A stretch of 11,683 nt of DNA from Candidatus Poseidoniaceae archaeon (GCA_029250385.1 JAQXFJ010000350.1:1-11683), one strand, 5' to 3'; counted from the first letter of the stretch, positions 1 through 7,189 are shown. Translations and numbers: made by a program. Notes: generated by a model from the sequence alone, not told the origin.

Positions 1-562
1 CATCAAAGTGAATCATGTATGTATGATGAGGTTGCACCTCAGCAATTATGCCTGGGAAAAACGTACCATAGTTCTTCCAATTTACTAAAACTCTATCTCC
101 TTTACTCAAAGCATCATCAGCACGACGAATGTTTCTTGGCTGTTCACCGATGGACACATTTGACTTTGATTCTATACCACTGGTTTTTGGAACATCAACA
201 TCAAAACTCCCATCAGTATTTACTTTAGTTATTGTACCTCTATCTAGCCAGCGCTCGTTAGTTGGACTAAAATATTCAACATGCATTCCAACCTCTAATT
301 CTGCCTGAATTGGTGACTCTATAATTTCCTCAATTTGTGAAGACGTTTCATGTTTGTTAACCATTCCAAGACGCTCTAAAGCAGTAATTACCGCAGTTGT
401 TACCGCTTCAACATCATTGTTGATTACCGTATTGTGAACAACATCTCCACCGACTACAGAATCTTGCATATTCAATGTTTGATTGCCTTTTGGCGGTGCA
501 GGAATCCACTCTGAACCACTCCACATAAATTTACCATCTGGACTGTAGACTGGGTCGGTCAT
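1..562 (-). CDS. Tandem tudor/SH3-like domain protein, 3' end outside window
   Basis: An open frame of 187 codons runs from the ATG at 562 off the left edge with no stop, so the C-terminus is missing. Residues 9-21 form an aromatic patch (DGKFMWSGSEW) like short N-terminal motifs that precede other domains in prokaryotic proteins. Residues 33-51 hold QDSVVGGDVVHNTVINND, a Gly-Asp/His/Asn-rich stretch followed by a short helix (52-67). From about residue 90 there are two beta-rich segments. The first contains VGMHVEYFS and GTITKVNTDGSFDVDV; the second contains KGDRVLVNWKNYGTFFPG and IIAEVQPHHTYMIHFD. Both show the 'channel width, cost of change, fluid flow' pattern of tudor/agenet/SH3-like barrels. 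There is no signal peptide or membrane segment, so it is probably cytoplasmic. Its partner is unknown; tudor-like barrels bind peptides or nucleic acids. It lies 42 bases downstream of the MMPL gene and has its own TATA-like box. The coding call is fairly sure; the fold is inferred from pattern only. Confidence 0.75.
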   Translation of the reverse strand, partial: MTDPVYSPDGKFMWSGSEWIPAPPKGNQTLNMQDSVVGGDVVHNTVINNDVEAVTTAVITALERLGMVNKHETSSQIEEIIESPIQAELEVGMHVEYFSPTNERWLDRGTITKVNTDGSFDVDVPKTSGIESKSNVSIGEQPRNIRRADDALSKGDRVLVNWKNYGTFFPGIIAEVQPHHTYMIHFD

Positions 563-580
563 GACTTTCTCTCAATTAGA

Positions 581-590
581 TAATGTATAG
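581..590 (-). promoter_or_regulatory. TATA-like box for the tudor-like gene
   Basis: On the minus strand this reads CTATACATTA, within a longer CTATACATTATCT. It is centred about 24-26 bases before the ATG at 562, the spacing expected for a leaderless archaeal transcript. It suggests the gene can be transcribed separately from the upstream MMPL gene. Confidence 0.5.
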
Positions 591-604
591 AGATTACCTT
601 CTGT

Positions 605-2941
605 TCACTCTTCAGATTTGTCTGATACTTCATGAGGTCTCGACGGGAATAACTTGTCCAACCATTTTGGTGACCACCAATTTGCTTTACCCATCAGTCT
701 CATGGTTGCTGGCACAACTAGTGCTCGTACAATTGTGGCATCAATTAAAATTGCTAGAGCAAGACCAAAACCGATTTGTTTCAAAATCACAATCGACGAT
801 AATCCAAAGGCACTGAATACTACAACCATAATAGCGGCAGCACCGGTGATTAGTCTACCTGTCTTCTGTAAACCGTTAGCTACTGCCAATGTGTTATCGC
901 CTGTTCGCTCCCATTCCTCATGAATTCTTGACAACATCAGAACCTCATAATCCATAGATAATCCAAACACGATACAGAACATGATTATTGGATTGGTAGT
1001 TTCGATTGGTTGAGGTGTGAAGTTTAGCAAATCTGCACCATAGCCCCACTGGAAAACAAAGACTAACATTCCAAAAGATGCAGAAATCGAAAGAATATTC
1101 ATTATGATGGCTTTAATTGGAATTATAACACTTCTTACCTGAATAAATATGAGCACCATAGTAGCAATTAGAATGAACGCTAAAGCAATTGGAAGATTTT
1201 CAATAATAGCGTCTAATACATCCAAACTGTATGCAGCAAATCCTGCAACTTTCAAGACTCCATCATCGCCGATGTTTAATTCATCGAGCAACTCAGAGCG
1301 ATCTGATCTTAAATCGGAAACAAACTCTCTACTTGTTTCACCAGTTATTGAACCGTCAAGTGAGAATACTAGGTAAGTAATATTATCAGACAAAAATTGG
1401 GCACGGACATATTCTCTGGTTGCTAAAGTTTCATTATCGAGAAATTCATCTGGCGTTTGCCAAAATTGTAGAACTTCTGATTCATTCATACTTGAGTTTG
1501 GTAAGGCATAACCAAAACCGTCAAGCACCCTGTCTTCCTCGATGTAACTTGCCATCCAACGATGCACTGCAAGTAAATTACTTTCTTCAAGTGGGTCTTG
1601 GCCGTCAAAATCAATTACAATCATAGCTGCATTTACTGCTTCTTCTGGCCATTTTTCATCCATTAGTTCGAAACCGATTCTTGTTTCGTCATCCGGAGGC
1701 AATGCGTCTCGGGATGCTATTGAAAAATCTGCTTGTAAAAATGGCAAACCTGCGCCTAACAAGATTACTAATGTGGGAATAAGAACTGCCCACGGGCGAG
1801 CCATTACGGTGTTGGCGATTTTGGCCCAAGCACCGTCTTCTTTTTCGTTTTCAGTACTAAATGAAAACGGTATTTTACCCTTGAAAACCCGGTGCCCGAG
1901 CATAGCTAAGATTGCTGGTAACACTATTACTGAAAACACCATTGCGATACTAACTGATAGAGTACCGCCGATTCCTAGGCTTGGTAATCCTGTATTTTCA
2001 AAGAACAACATACCCATTAGGCCAATTGCTACAGTAATTCCACTGAAGAATATGGCTTTACCCGCAGTTGCGACTGAGATTGCAGTTGAAGTTCTGATGT
2101 CCCTACCCTGATTTAGTTCCTCTCTAAACCGATTCACAATAAATAACGAGTAGTCAACTGATACACCAATCCCAATCAAGGTAATTATGTTTAGAGCGTA
2201 TTGGGTAACATCTGTTACGTTAGAAAGCCAAATAGTGACTCCCATTGCAGAAATAACTGTCAAAACAGCAACACCTATCGGCAATAATGCTGCTACTACT
2301 GTACCAAAAACAATACCCAAAATAATTATTGATAATGGGCCAGAAATAATCTCAGCCTTGATTAAATCATCTTGTATTCGAGTGTCAAATATCACATCTA
2401 TCGCAATTCCGCCAGTCCTCCAAGAATTGAATTCATTATCAACATCAATATCTTCCCAGTTATCAGAATACAGTTGTTTTGCATCTTTCCTGTCTAGATA
2501 GATTGTTACGACATTTTTTGCCCAAAAACCATCTTCATCTTCAACGATAAATTTATCTCGCTTATCCCCAATTGTATCCCAAGAGTATTCAATTGTGACA
2601 TCCTCCATTTCGATGAAGTCCGCTAGCGCATCGGTAACAGCTTGCTGCCATATGGGAGAAGAGTCATCTAACGTTGGGTGATTAATTAACAGCGTGAACC
2701 GTTCGACTCCTTCTTCCTCAGAAGCAAAAGCGCTGTCCTTGAGATCACCTGCTTCTACAGATTCCAAATCACCTTCACCCCAAGACTCGGCCCAATTTGG
2801 ACCCATCGAGATTAACGAACCTAGCAACATACAAGACAAAATGCCGATAACTAAAACTTTCTTTTTGTGGTCGAAAATCGATTCGCCCAGTTTGTAAAAG
2901 GCCCTACCTTCAAGCATTTTTGGGTCTGTTGACCAGTCCAT
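605..2941 (-). CDS. MMPL/RND superfamily transporter
   Basis: This 778-residue polytopic membrane protein has the MMPL (RND superfamily) architecture in two halves. Each half has one leading helix (about 28-47 and 384-403), a large extracytoplasmic domain (48-195 and 405-580) and a five-helix bundle (198-350 and 583-748). The signature helix-4 motif occurs in both halves: GIGVSVDYSLFIVNRFREE, with Asp263-Tyr264, and FGLSMDYEVLMLSRIHEE, with Asp664-Tyr665. In mycobacterial MmpL3 the equivalent Asp-Tyr pairs relay protons, so a proton-driven exporter is likely. Both halves also carry the following G(R/K)AIFFSG- or GRLITGAA-type helix. In bacteria this family exports lipids, siderophores and hydrophobic compounds; the substrate here cannot be read from sequence. 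The ATG at 2941 gives a short cytoplasmic N-terminus. There is no MmpS-like or adaptor partner in the window, and an adaptor is not expected for a one-membrane cell. The family call is very secure. Confidence 0.95.
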   Translation of the reverse strand: MDWSTDPKMLEGRAFYKLGESIFDHKKKVLVIGILSCMLLGSLISMGPNWAESWGEGDLESVEAGDLKDSAFASEEEGVERFTLLINHPTLDDSSPIWQQAVTDALADFIEMEDVTIEYSWDTIGDKRDKFIVEDEDGFWAKNVVTIYLDRKDAKQLYSDNWEDIDVDNEFNSWRTGGIAIDVIFDTRIQDDLIKAEIISGPLSIIILGIVFGTVVAALLPIGVAVLTVISAMGVTIWLSNVTDVTQYALNIITLIGIGVSVDYSLFIVNRFREELNQGRDIRTSTAISVATAGKAIFFSGITVAIGLMGMLFFENTGLPSLGIGGTLSVSIAMVFSVIVLPAILAMLGHRVFKGKIPFSFSTENEKEDGAWAKIANTVMARPWAVLIPTLVILLGAGLPFLQADFSIASRDALPPDDETRIGFELMDEKWPEEAVNAAMIVIDFDGQDPLEESNLLAVHRWMASYIEEDRVLDGFGYALPNSSMNESEVLQFWQTPDEFLDNETLATREYVRAQFLSDNITYLVFSLDGSITGETSREFVSDLRSDRSELLDELNIGDDGVLKVAGFAAYSLDVLDAIIENLPIALAFILIATMVLIFIQVRSVIIPIKAIIMNILSISASFGMLVFVFQWGYGADLLNFTPQPIETTNPIIMFCIVFGLSMDYEVLMLSRIHEEWERTGDNTLAVANGLQKTGRLITGAAAIMVVVFSAFGLSSIVILKQIGFGLALAILIDATIVRALVVPATMRLMGKANWWSPKWLDKLFPSRPHEVSDKSEE

Positions 2942-2960
2942 GGCTCGGGGGAAAGAATTC

Positions 2961-2976
2961 GGTATTTGAATTAATG
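2961..2976 (-). promoter_or_regulatory. Candidate promoter element for the MMPL gene
   Basis: The minus strand reads ATTAATTCAAATACC here, an AT-rich element centred 25-30 bases before the ATG at 2941. It lies in the region shared with the divergent msrA gene. The match to a TATA box is loose. Confidence 0.3.
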
Positions 2977-3043
2977 TTTTACTAGGTGAGTTTTACAACA
3001 GTTGGAAACGAGGCTTGATAAATTATCACTGTATGGTGTAGAT

Positions 3044-3562
3044 ATGGAAAGAGCCTTACTCGGTGGAGGGTGTTTTTGGTGTACTGAAGGAGCCTACAAG
3101 GGAATGAAAGGGATAGAATCCGCTCTACCAGCATACGCAGGGGGGCCAGATAAGAAACCTAACTATCAATCGGTATGCTCAGGTAGAACAGGCCATGCAG
3201 AAATTGTCGAAATTATCTACAATCCCGAAATAATCGATTACCCAACAATTTTAGACATTTTTTTCACGGTCCACGACCCAACACAACTGAACCGCCAAGG
3301 AAATGATATTGGCACTCAGTACAGAAGTTGCATAATGCCATTAGATGACAATCAAGCAACAATTGCGAGGAGTAAAATTGTTGAAATGCAAGATTATTTT
3401 GACAGAGAAATTGTCACTATAATCGAAGAACCGATAAATTTTGTAATAGCTGAAAAATATCATCACGATTACTATGAACGAAATCCTAGTCAAGGGTACT
3501 GCATGGCAGTTGTAGGCCCGAAAATCTCTAAGATTCGCCAAAAATTTGCTCACTTATACTAG
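3044..3562 (+). CDS. msrA: Peptide-methionine (S)-S-oxide reductase MsrA
   Basis: MsrA reduces the S-epimer of methionine sulfoxide in proteins and free methionine, repairing oxidative damage in the cytoplasm. The hallmark GGGCFWCTE is at residues 7-15, with Cys10 the catalytic cysteine. The conserved GHAEIVEI and YNP segments follow, then FFTVHDPTQLNRQGNDIGTQYRS, nearly invariant in the family. The C-terminal NPSQGYCMAVVGPK carries Cys153, the likely resolving cysteine. The frame opens upstream at a TTG (3002), but the family normally starts a few residues before GGGCFW. The ATG at 3044 gives a standard 172-residue protein, and GATAAATTA at 3017-3025 lies about 24 bases ahead, compatible with a leaderless start. 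Thus the 14 extra residues are probably not translated. Cys13 in FWC is a common natural variant. No msrB lies nearby. The P5C dehydrogenase gene follows after 36 bases. Confidence 0.95.
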   Translation: MERALLGGGCFWCTEGAYKGMKGIESALPAYAGGPDKKPNYQSVCSGRTGHAEIVEIIYNPEIIDYPTILDIFFTVHDPTQLNRQGNDIGTQYRSCIMPLDDNQATIARSKIVEMQDYFDREIVTIIEEPINFVIAEKYHHDYYERNPSQGYCMAVVGPKISKIRQKFAHLY

Positions 3563-3567
3563 AGTGA

Positions 3568-3576
3568 AATTCAATA
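3568..3576 (+). promoter_or_regulatory. Weak TATA-like box ahead of P5C dehydrogenase
   Basis: AATTCAATA is centred about 27 bases before the ATG at 3599, in the 36-base gap after msrA. It would allow leaderless transcription independent of msrA. The match is loose, and cotranscription with msrA is equally possible. Confidence 0.3.
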
Positions 3577-3598
3577 GACGGCTGCTACACGCCTGCCC

Positions 3599-5233
3599 AT
3601 GGTGAATAATGTACCCACCCCGCCAACACCGGTTAATGAACCAGTTTTAGGATATCTCCCGGGTAGTAAAGAACGAACAGAACTCAAAGCTGAATTGTCA
3701 AGACAATCCGCACAAGTTGTGGAAATACCTTGCATCATAAACGGAGTAGAGGTCTACACTGATAACGTTGTAGAACAGGTTATGCCACACAATCACAGCC
3801 ACGTTATTGCTAGAGTGCATATGGCTGGAGAAAAAGAAGTTACTGATGCCATTGAAGCTGCATTGAATGCTCATGACTCATGGTCAACAATGCCATGGGA
3901 AGCCAGAGGTGCTATATTTCTCAAGGCAAGTGAGTTACTAAGAGGAGAATATCGCGCCAAAATCAACGCGAGTACTATGATTAACCAATCAAAAACCTGT
4001 CACCAAGCAGAAATAGACTCTGCCTGTGAATTAATTGACTTTTGGCGATTTAACGTTCAATATGCAAGAGAAATATACGAAGATCTACAACCTCCTGTAT
4101 CCTCATCTGGCATGTGGAATTCCAGCGAAGTAAGGCCTTTGGAAGGCTTTGTTTTCTCAGTCACTCCATTTAATTTCAGCAGTATTGCAGCTAATCTTCC
4201 ATCATCTACAGCAATCATGGGAAATACTGGAGTTTGGAAGCCAAGCAGAAATTCATACTTGTCAAATTACTACCTTATGCAACTGATGATGGATGCAGGA
4301 TTACCCGACGGAGTAATCAATTTTATACCCGGTAAGGCAAGCATGGTGGGAGATACTTGTTTATCCCACCCAATGCTGGCTGGAATCCACTTCACAGGCT
4401 CAACATCAGTATTTAGACAAATGTGGAAAGATGTTGCTAATAATCTAGAGAATCTACGCTCTTATCCAAGAATTGTTGGGGAAACTGGGGGTAAAGATTT
4501 CATTGTAGCACATCCAAAATGTGACAAAGAGGCTTTAACTGTAGCTTTAATTAGGGGAGCATTTGAATTCCAAGGGCAAAAATGTAGCGCTGCTAGTAGA
4601 GCATATATTCCTGAATCTGTTTGGGAATCTATCAAGGATAATTATGTTGAACAAGTCGCTAAAATAACTGTTGGAGATCCCAAGGATTTCTCCAATTTTA
4701 TGTCTGCTGTCATAGACAAAAAATCCTTTGACAATATCGTTGGATATATTGAGCGAGCCAAGCAAGATACTGGTTGTGATGTAATCACAGGTGGCACATA
4801 TGACGATTCGACAGGATACTTCATCCGACCAACAACTATTGTTTGCAATGACCCTCGATATGAATCAATGGCGGAAGAAATATTTGGTCCAGTATTATCT
4901 ATTCATGTATACCCTGACTATGACTTTGAGAATATCTTGAAAGTTTGTGATTCAACTTCAGAGTACGCACTAACAGGTTCCATTTTTGCGGCAAACCGTG
5001 AAGATGTTCTTACTGCAATGGCTGCTTTGAGATATTCATCAGGAAATTTCTACATCAACGACAAACCAACGGGTGCTGTTGTTGGTCAGCAACCATTTGG
5101 TGGTGCAAGAGGTAGTGGTACCAATGACAAAGCTGGCTCACCACTAAATCTACTAAGGTGGGTAAGTCCAAGGTCAATCAAAGAGACATTTGCTCCGCCG
5201 CATGAGTGGACTTATGGCTTCCTAAAAGAGTGA
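3599..5233 (+). CDS. Delta-1-pyrroline-5-carboxylate dehydrogenase, ALDH4A1-like
   Basis: This aldehyde dehydrogenase oxidises glutamate-5-semialdehyde (in equilibrium with P5C) to glutamate using NAD+, the last step of proline breakdown. It has 544 residues, the length of the stand-alone eukaryotic-type enzyme. The N-terminus (NEPVLGYLPGSKERTELKAEL, residues 13-33) matches the ALDH4A1/P5CDH subfamily rather than generic ALDHs. Other marks are TPFNFSSIAANLP (189-201), HFTGST (264-269), the general base Glu295 in GETGGKD, the catalytic Cys329 in FQGQKCSAASR, EEIFGPVL (426-433) and QPFGGARGSGTNDKAG (498-513), typical of this subfamily. It is cytoplasmic. No proline dehydrogenase or ornithine aminotransferase gene lies in the window, so the source of its substrate is not visible. 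The start at 3599 is supported by alignment to the subfamily N-terminus. The last 22 bases overlap the convergent small membrane protein gene. Confidence 0.95.
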   Translation: MVNNVPTPPTPVNEPVLGYLPGSKERTELKAELSRQSAQVVEIPCIINGVEVYTDNVVEQVMPHNHSHVIARVHMAGEKEVTDAIEAALNAHDSWSTMPWEARGAIFLKASELLRGEYRAKINASTMINQSKTCHQAEIDSACELIDFWRFNVQYAREIYEDLQPPVSSSGMWNSSEVRPLEGFVFSVTPFNFSSIAANLPSSTAIMGNTGVWKPSRNSYLSNYYLMQLMMDAGLPDGVINFIPGKASMVGDTCLSHPMLAGIHFTGSTSVFRQMWKDVANNLENLRSYPRIVGETGGKDFIVAHPKCDKEALTVALIRGAFEFQGQKCSAASRAYIPESVWESIKDNYVEQVAKITVGDPKDFSNFMSAVIDKKSFDNIVGYIERAKQDTGCDVITGGTYDDSTGYFIRPTTIVCNDPRYESMAEEIFGPVLSIHVYPDYDFENILKVCDSTSEYALTGSIFAANREDVLTAMAALRYSSGNFYINDKPTGAVVGQQPFGGARGSGTNDKAGSPLNLLRWVSPRSIKETFAPPHEWTYGFLKE

Positions 5234-5520
5234 AGAGGTATCTTCTTACTCTTATCCAAGTTGTTGACTGATTCAATTAAGACTCTTGGCTCTATGCCTT
5301 TGCTGACTAGAGAAATTAACCACCAACCAAAAGATAGTAGTGGAGTAGAAGTCAACATAAGTAGGCACAGAAATACCACAATATTGGATTCGGACAAGTC
5401 CCAAGACCAAATCCCACAACCTATCATTGCTATTATGAAAAACAGCCTTGAGGCTTCACTTGGAGTTGACCAGCCACGATGGTCTAGCCTTGGAGCAAAT
5501 AGGTATTCCTTAATCCCCAT
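5212..5520 (-). CDS. Small two-helix membrane protein, unknown function
   Basis: This hypothetical protein has 102 residues from the ATG at 5520, or 114 from an ATG at 5556. There are two strongly hydrophobic stretches: residues 26-40 (LFFIIAMIGCGIWSW) and 47-72 (NIVVFLCLLMLTS to SLV). A short acidic/polar turn (DLSES) lies between them. The N-terminal part has Arg/Asp/His (PRLDHRG) and the C-terminal tail is basic, suggesting both ends are cytoplasmic. I recognise no family. The 5520 start is preferred because TTTTATTATC lies at -26 on the minus strand; the longer start has only a weak GGA-type ribosome site. The gene is convergent with the P5C dehydrogenase gene and overlaps its last 22 bases. 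A 93-codon frame on the opposite strand (5261-5542) is polar, looks like a shadow and is not called. The coding call rests on the hydrophobic pattern and promoter spacing. Confidence 0.6.
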   Translation of the reverse strand: MGIKEYLFAPRLDHRGWSTPSEASRLFFIIAMIGCGIWSWDLSESNIVVFLCLLMLTSTPLLSFGWWLISLVSKGIEPRVLIESVNNLDKSKKIPLHSFRKP

Positions 5521-5540
5521 ATTCCGGCGTTTGATGGATT

Positions 5541-5550
5541 GATAATAAAA
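5541..5550 (-). promoter_or_regulatory. TATA-like box for the small membrane protein
   Basis: The minus strand reads TTTTATTATC, centred about 25 bases before the ATG at 5520. This favours that start and a leaderless mRNA. Confidence 0.45.
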
Positions 5551-5608
5551 AGGCATGTTTTTTCCTATTGAAGCGATTACTTCATGTCATACCACAAACA
5601 GGCCAAAT

Positions 5609-5678
5609 CCCGCAGTGATGAATGCTTTAGCCGACTGCTGATTTTTTTCAGTGACGAGTGATGGGCGAACTGAGCGGG
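5609..5678 (+). ncRNA. Box C/D guide sRNA for 2'-O-methylation
   Basis: All elements of an archaeal box C/D sRNA occur in order. CCCGC (5609-5613) pairs perfectly with GCGGG (5674-5678) as the terminal stem. Box C is GTGATGA (5615-5621), D' is CTGA (5638-5641), C' is GTGACGA (5651-5657) and D is CTGA (5670-5673). The D box abuts the stem, and exactly A-G-U remains as the 3-nt bulge on the C side, which is the kink-turn bound by ribosomal protein L7Ae. The C'/D' spacer is 9 nt. The D guide (5658-5669) is 12 nt, the preferred archaeal length; the D' guide (5622-5637) is longer, at 16 nt. In the family, L7Ae, Nop5 and fibrillarin assemble on the RNA and methylate the target base paired to the fifth guide nucleotide before D or D'. 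It lies outside any gene, between the divergent small membrane protein and PrsW-like genes. Targets are discussed as findings. Confidence 0.88.
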
Positions 5679-5685
5679 ACAGAAC

Positions 5686-5694
5686 GATTTAATC
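5686..5694 (+). promoter_or_regulatory. Candidate TATA-like box for the PrsW-like gene
   Basis: GATTTAATC lies just after the sRNA. It is centred 21 bases before the GTG at 5711 and 30 bases before the ATG at 5720, so it does not decide between the two starts. Confidence 0.35.
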
Positions 5695-5710
5695 AAACCT
5701 CATCCTTATT

Positions 5711-7162
5711 GTGAGAAATATGCAAGGAGTACCTCAAACTGGACTTTCTCCTGCGCCAAACAATCTCTATTTATCGCAAAAATCATCACCTTGGAAAACT
5801 ATATTTTCAATGTTGACTTTGGTCATCATAGTCTTTTTCTTCGTCCAAATTTTTGTTCTTGTAATATCCGGGTTTTTGGATAGTGACTTGGATGGCGACC
5901 TTGGCCCAATGGACCCACTGATGGTAATTTTTGGAACCCTGTGTTCAACACCCTTCTTACTGCTATTTTTAGTTATGAGAAAGCCAAAGTTAGCTCATAT
6001 TGTTAGACTTGAAACCAACCTTAGCGGCAGCAATGCACACTATATCACACCTGGGACATTGATTCAAACACCACATCAGACACTCCTACAACACCATCTT
6101 ATTCACAATACAGCGCCTCTAGAGATGCCTAAGTTTAGTCACCTGTGGATTATTTTTATTATTGGCACAATTATTTCAGCGATATTCATGGCTCCATTAT
6201 TGGTGCTTGGGTTAGAGACTACTGCAATCTTATTATTCTTAATTATCGCTTTGCCTGCATGGGTTATTGGATTTTCAACTCCAGTATTTGCTTGGTGGTC
6301 AACGTCAAACGAATATTTTGGACTTAGAACAACAAGAAGACAAGGAGAATGGATGCTAATTGCTGGAATGTTATCGACACTCCCTGCTCTAGCGATAAAT
6401 TCGCTTATCTCACCGATAATCATCAACTTGTTTGGGCTATCTATTACTGATGAATATAGCCTTGGTTATGGGATGATTCTATTCCTTTCTGCGCCAATTG
6501 GTGAGGAATTATCCAAAGCCTGTGCCGTGTTATTTCTTGCCAGATTTATTGATTCACCAAAACGTGGCTTCCAAATTGGTTTTTCAGTGGGCCTTGGTTT
6601 TGCTCTTCTTGAAAATATGATCTATATCCTAGGTGCTTTATTTACCGGTGAAGGGGCCGCAATTAGTTTTGTTTTCACGGCAATTTTAAGGGCAATTGGT
6701 TCAATTCCAGGCCATGCTACTTGGACTGGAATCACCGGGTATGCTATCGGTTGCTACGTAATTAAAAAGCGATGGAATAAGATGAGTTTAGGTGTTTTTG
6801 ACAAATCAAAAAGTAACTTAGAGAGTAAATGGATCTTATTCAACAAAAAATCAGGCCAGCCTATGATTTCTTCAAGAAGTGAAATTGGACAAAAATCAAT
6901 CCCTAAATGGCTTTCTGCTGGTCAAGACAAGATGATTACAATGACTGACAAACCAGTAAAAGCAATACTGATTGCAATAATATGCCATTCTTTATGGAAC
7001 GGATCGTTATGGTTAACTAGCGTAATTCTACAAGATTCATCGCTCTTGATGCAATTAATGGCTAATATGATCACAATAATCACATTGATTGTCTTATTGT
7101 GGATTATATTACGGAGATTGATCCCCTACGCTCTTGAAGAAACTAATATCACTACAGAATAG
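5711..7162 (+). CDS. PrsW-family intramembrane metalloprotease homologue
   Basis: This is a polytopic membrane protein of 483 residues counted from the GTG at 5711; an ATG at 5720 would remove three. The PrsW (MEROPS M82) core lies in residues 255-435. Its motifs are IGEELSKA with Glu265-Glu266 and Lys269, GFSVGLGFALLENMIYI with Glu301-Asn302, PGHATWTGITGYAIG with His335, and ICHSLWNG with His426. All the expected Glu and His residues are present, so an active protease is plausible. PrsW of Bacillus cleaves the anti-sigma factor RsiW at site 1; archaea lack that partner, so the substrate here is unknown. There are at least nine hydrophobic segments, with extra N-terminal helices (about 32-53, 68-89, 145-166 and 170-195). 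A soluble loop of about 60 residues (352-412) interrupts the core between the last two motifs and is poorly conserved-looking. A T-run follows the stop, and the DUF92 gene begins 56-68 bases later with its own TATA box. Confidence 0.88.
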   Translation: MRNMQGVPQTGLSPAPNNLYLSQKSSPWKTIFSMLTLVIIVFFFVQIFVLVISGFLDSDLDGDLGPMDPLMVIFGTLCSTPFLLLFLVMRKPKLAHIVRLETNLSGSNAHYITPGTLIQTPHQTLLQHHLIHNTAPLEMPKFSHLWIIFIIGTIISAIFMAPLLVLGLETTAILLFLIIALPAWVIGFSTPVFAWWSTSNEYFGLRTTRRQGEWMLIAGMLSTLPALAINSLISPIIINLFGLSITDEYSLGYGMILFLSAPIGEELSKACAVLFLARFIDSPKRGFQIGFSVGLGFALLENMIYILGALFTGEGAAISFVFTAILRAIGSIPGHATWTGITGYAIGCYVIKKRWNKMSLGVFDKSKSNLESKWILFNKKSGQPMISSRSEIGQKSIPKWLSAGQDKMITMTDKPVKAILIAIICHSLWNGSLWLTSVILQDSSLLMQLMANMITIITLIVLLWIILRRLIPYALEETNITTE

Positions 7163-7164
7163 TG

Positions 7165-7170
7165 TTTTTT
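7165..7170 (+). terminator. Poly-T terminator after the PrsW-like gene
   Basis: Six T residues begin two bases after the stop codon, with no hairpin. Archaeal RNA polymerase commonly terminates on such U-runs. A new TATA-like box follows at 7190, which supports a transcript boundary. Confidence 0.4.
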
Positions 7171-7189
7171 GTGCCAATATTAGGGAAGC

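Noticed and set aside
605..2897. Several 67-112 codon frames on the plus strand across the MMPL gene
   Set aside because: They are shadows of a long gene with unmistakable family motifs; none shows a domain or start signal of its own.
3002..3043. Upstream TTG start extending MsrA by 14 residues
   Set aside because: MsrA proteins begin close to the GGGCFW motif; the ATG at 3044 gives the standard length and has a TATA-like element at a suitable distance.
5261..5542. Plus-strand 93-codon frame opposite the small membrane protein
   Set aside because: It is polar, has no recognisable domain and lies antisense to a frame with two clear membrane helices and a correctly spaced TATA-like box.
5658..5664. 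GTGATGG as an alternative C' box
   Set aside because: It would leave only five guide bases before box D; GTGACGA at 5651-5657 gives the canonical 12-nt guide.
5557..5710. tRNA gene or mobile element in the longest gap
   Set aside because: No cloverleaf, TTC arm or terminal inverted repeats are visible; the structured part is fully explained by the box C/D sRNA.
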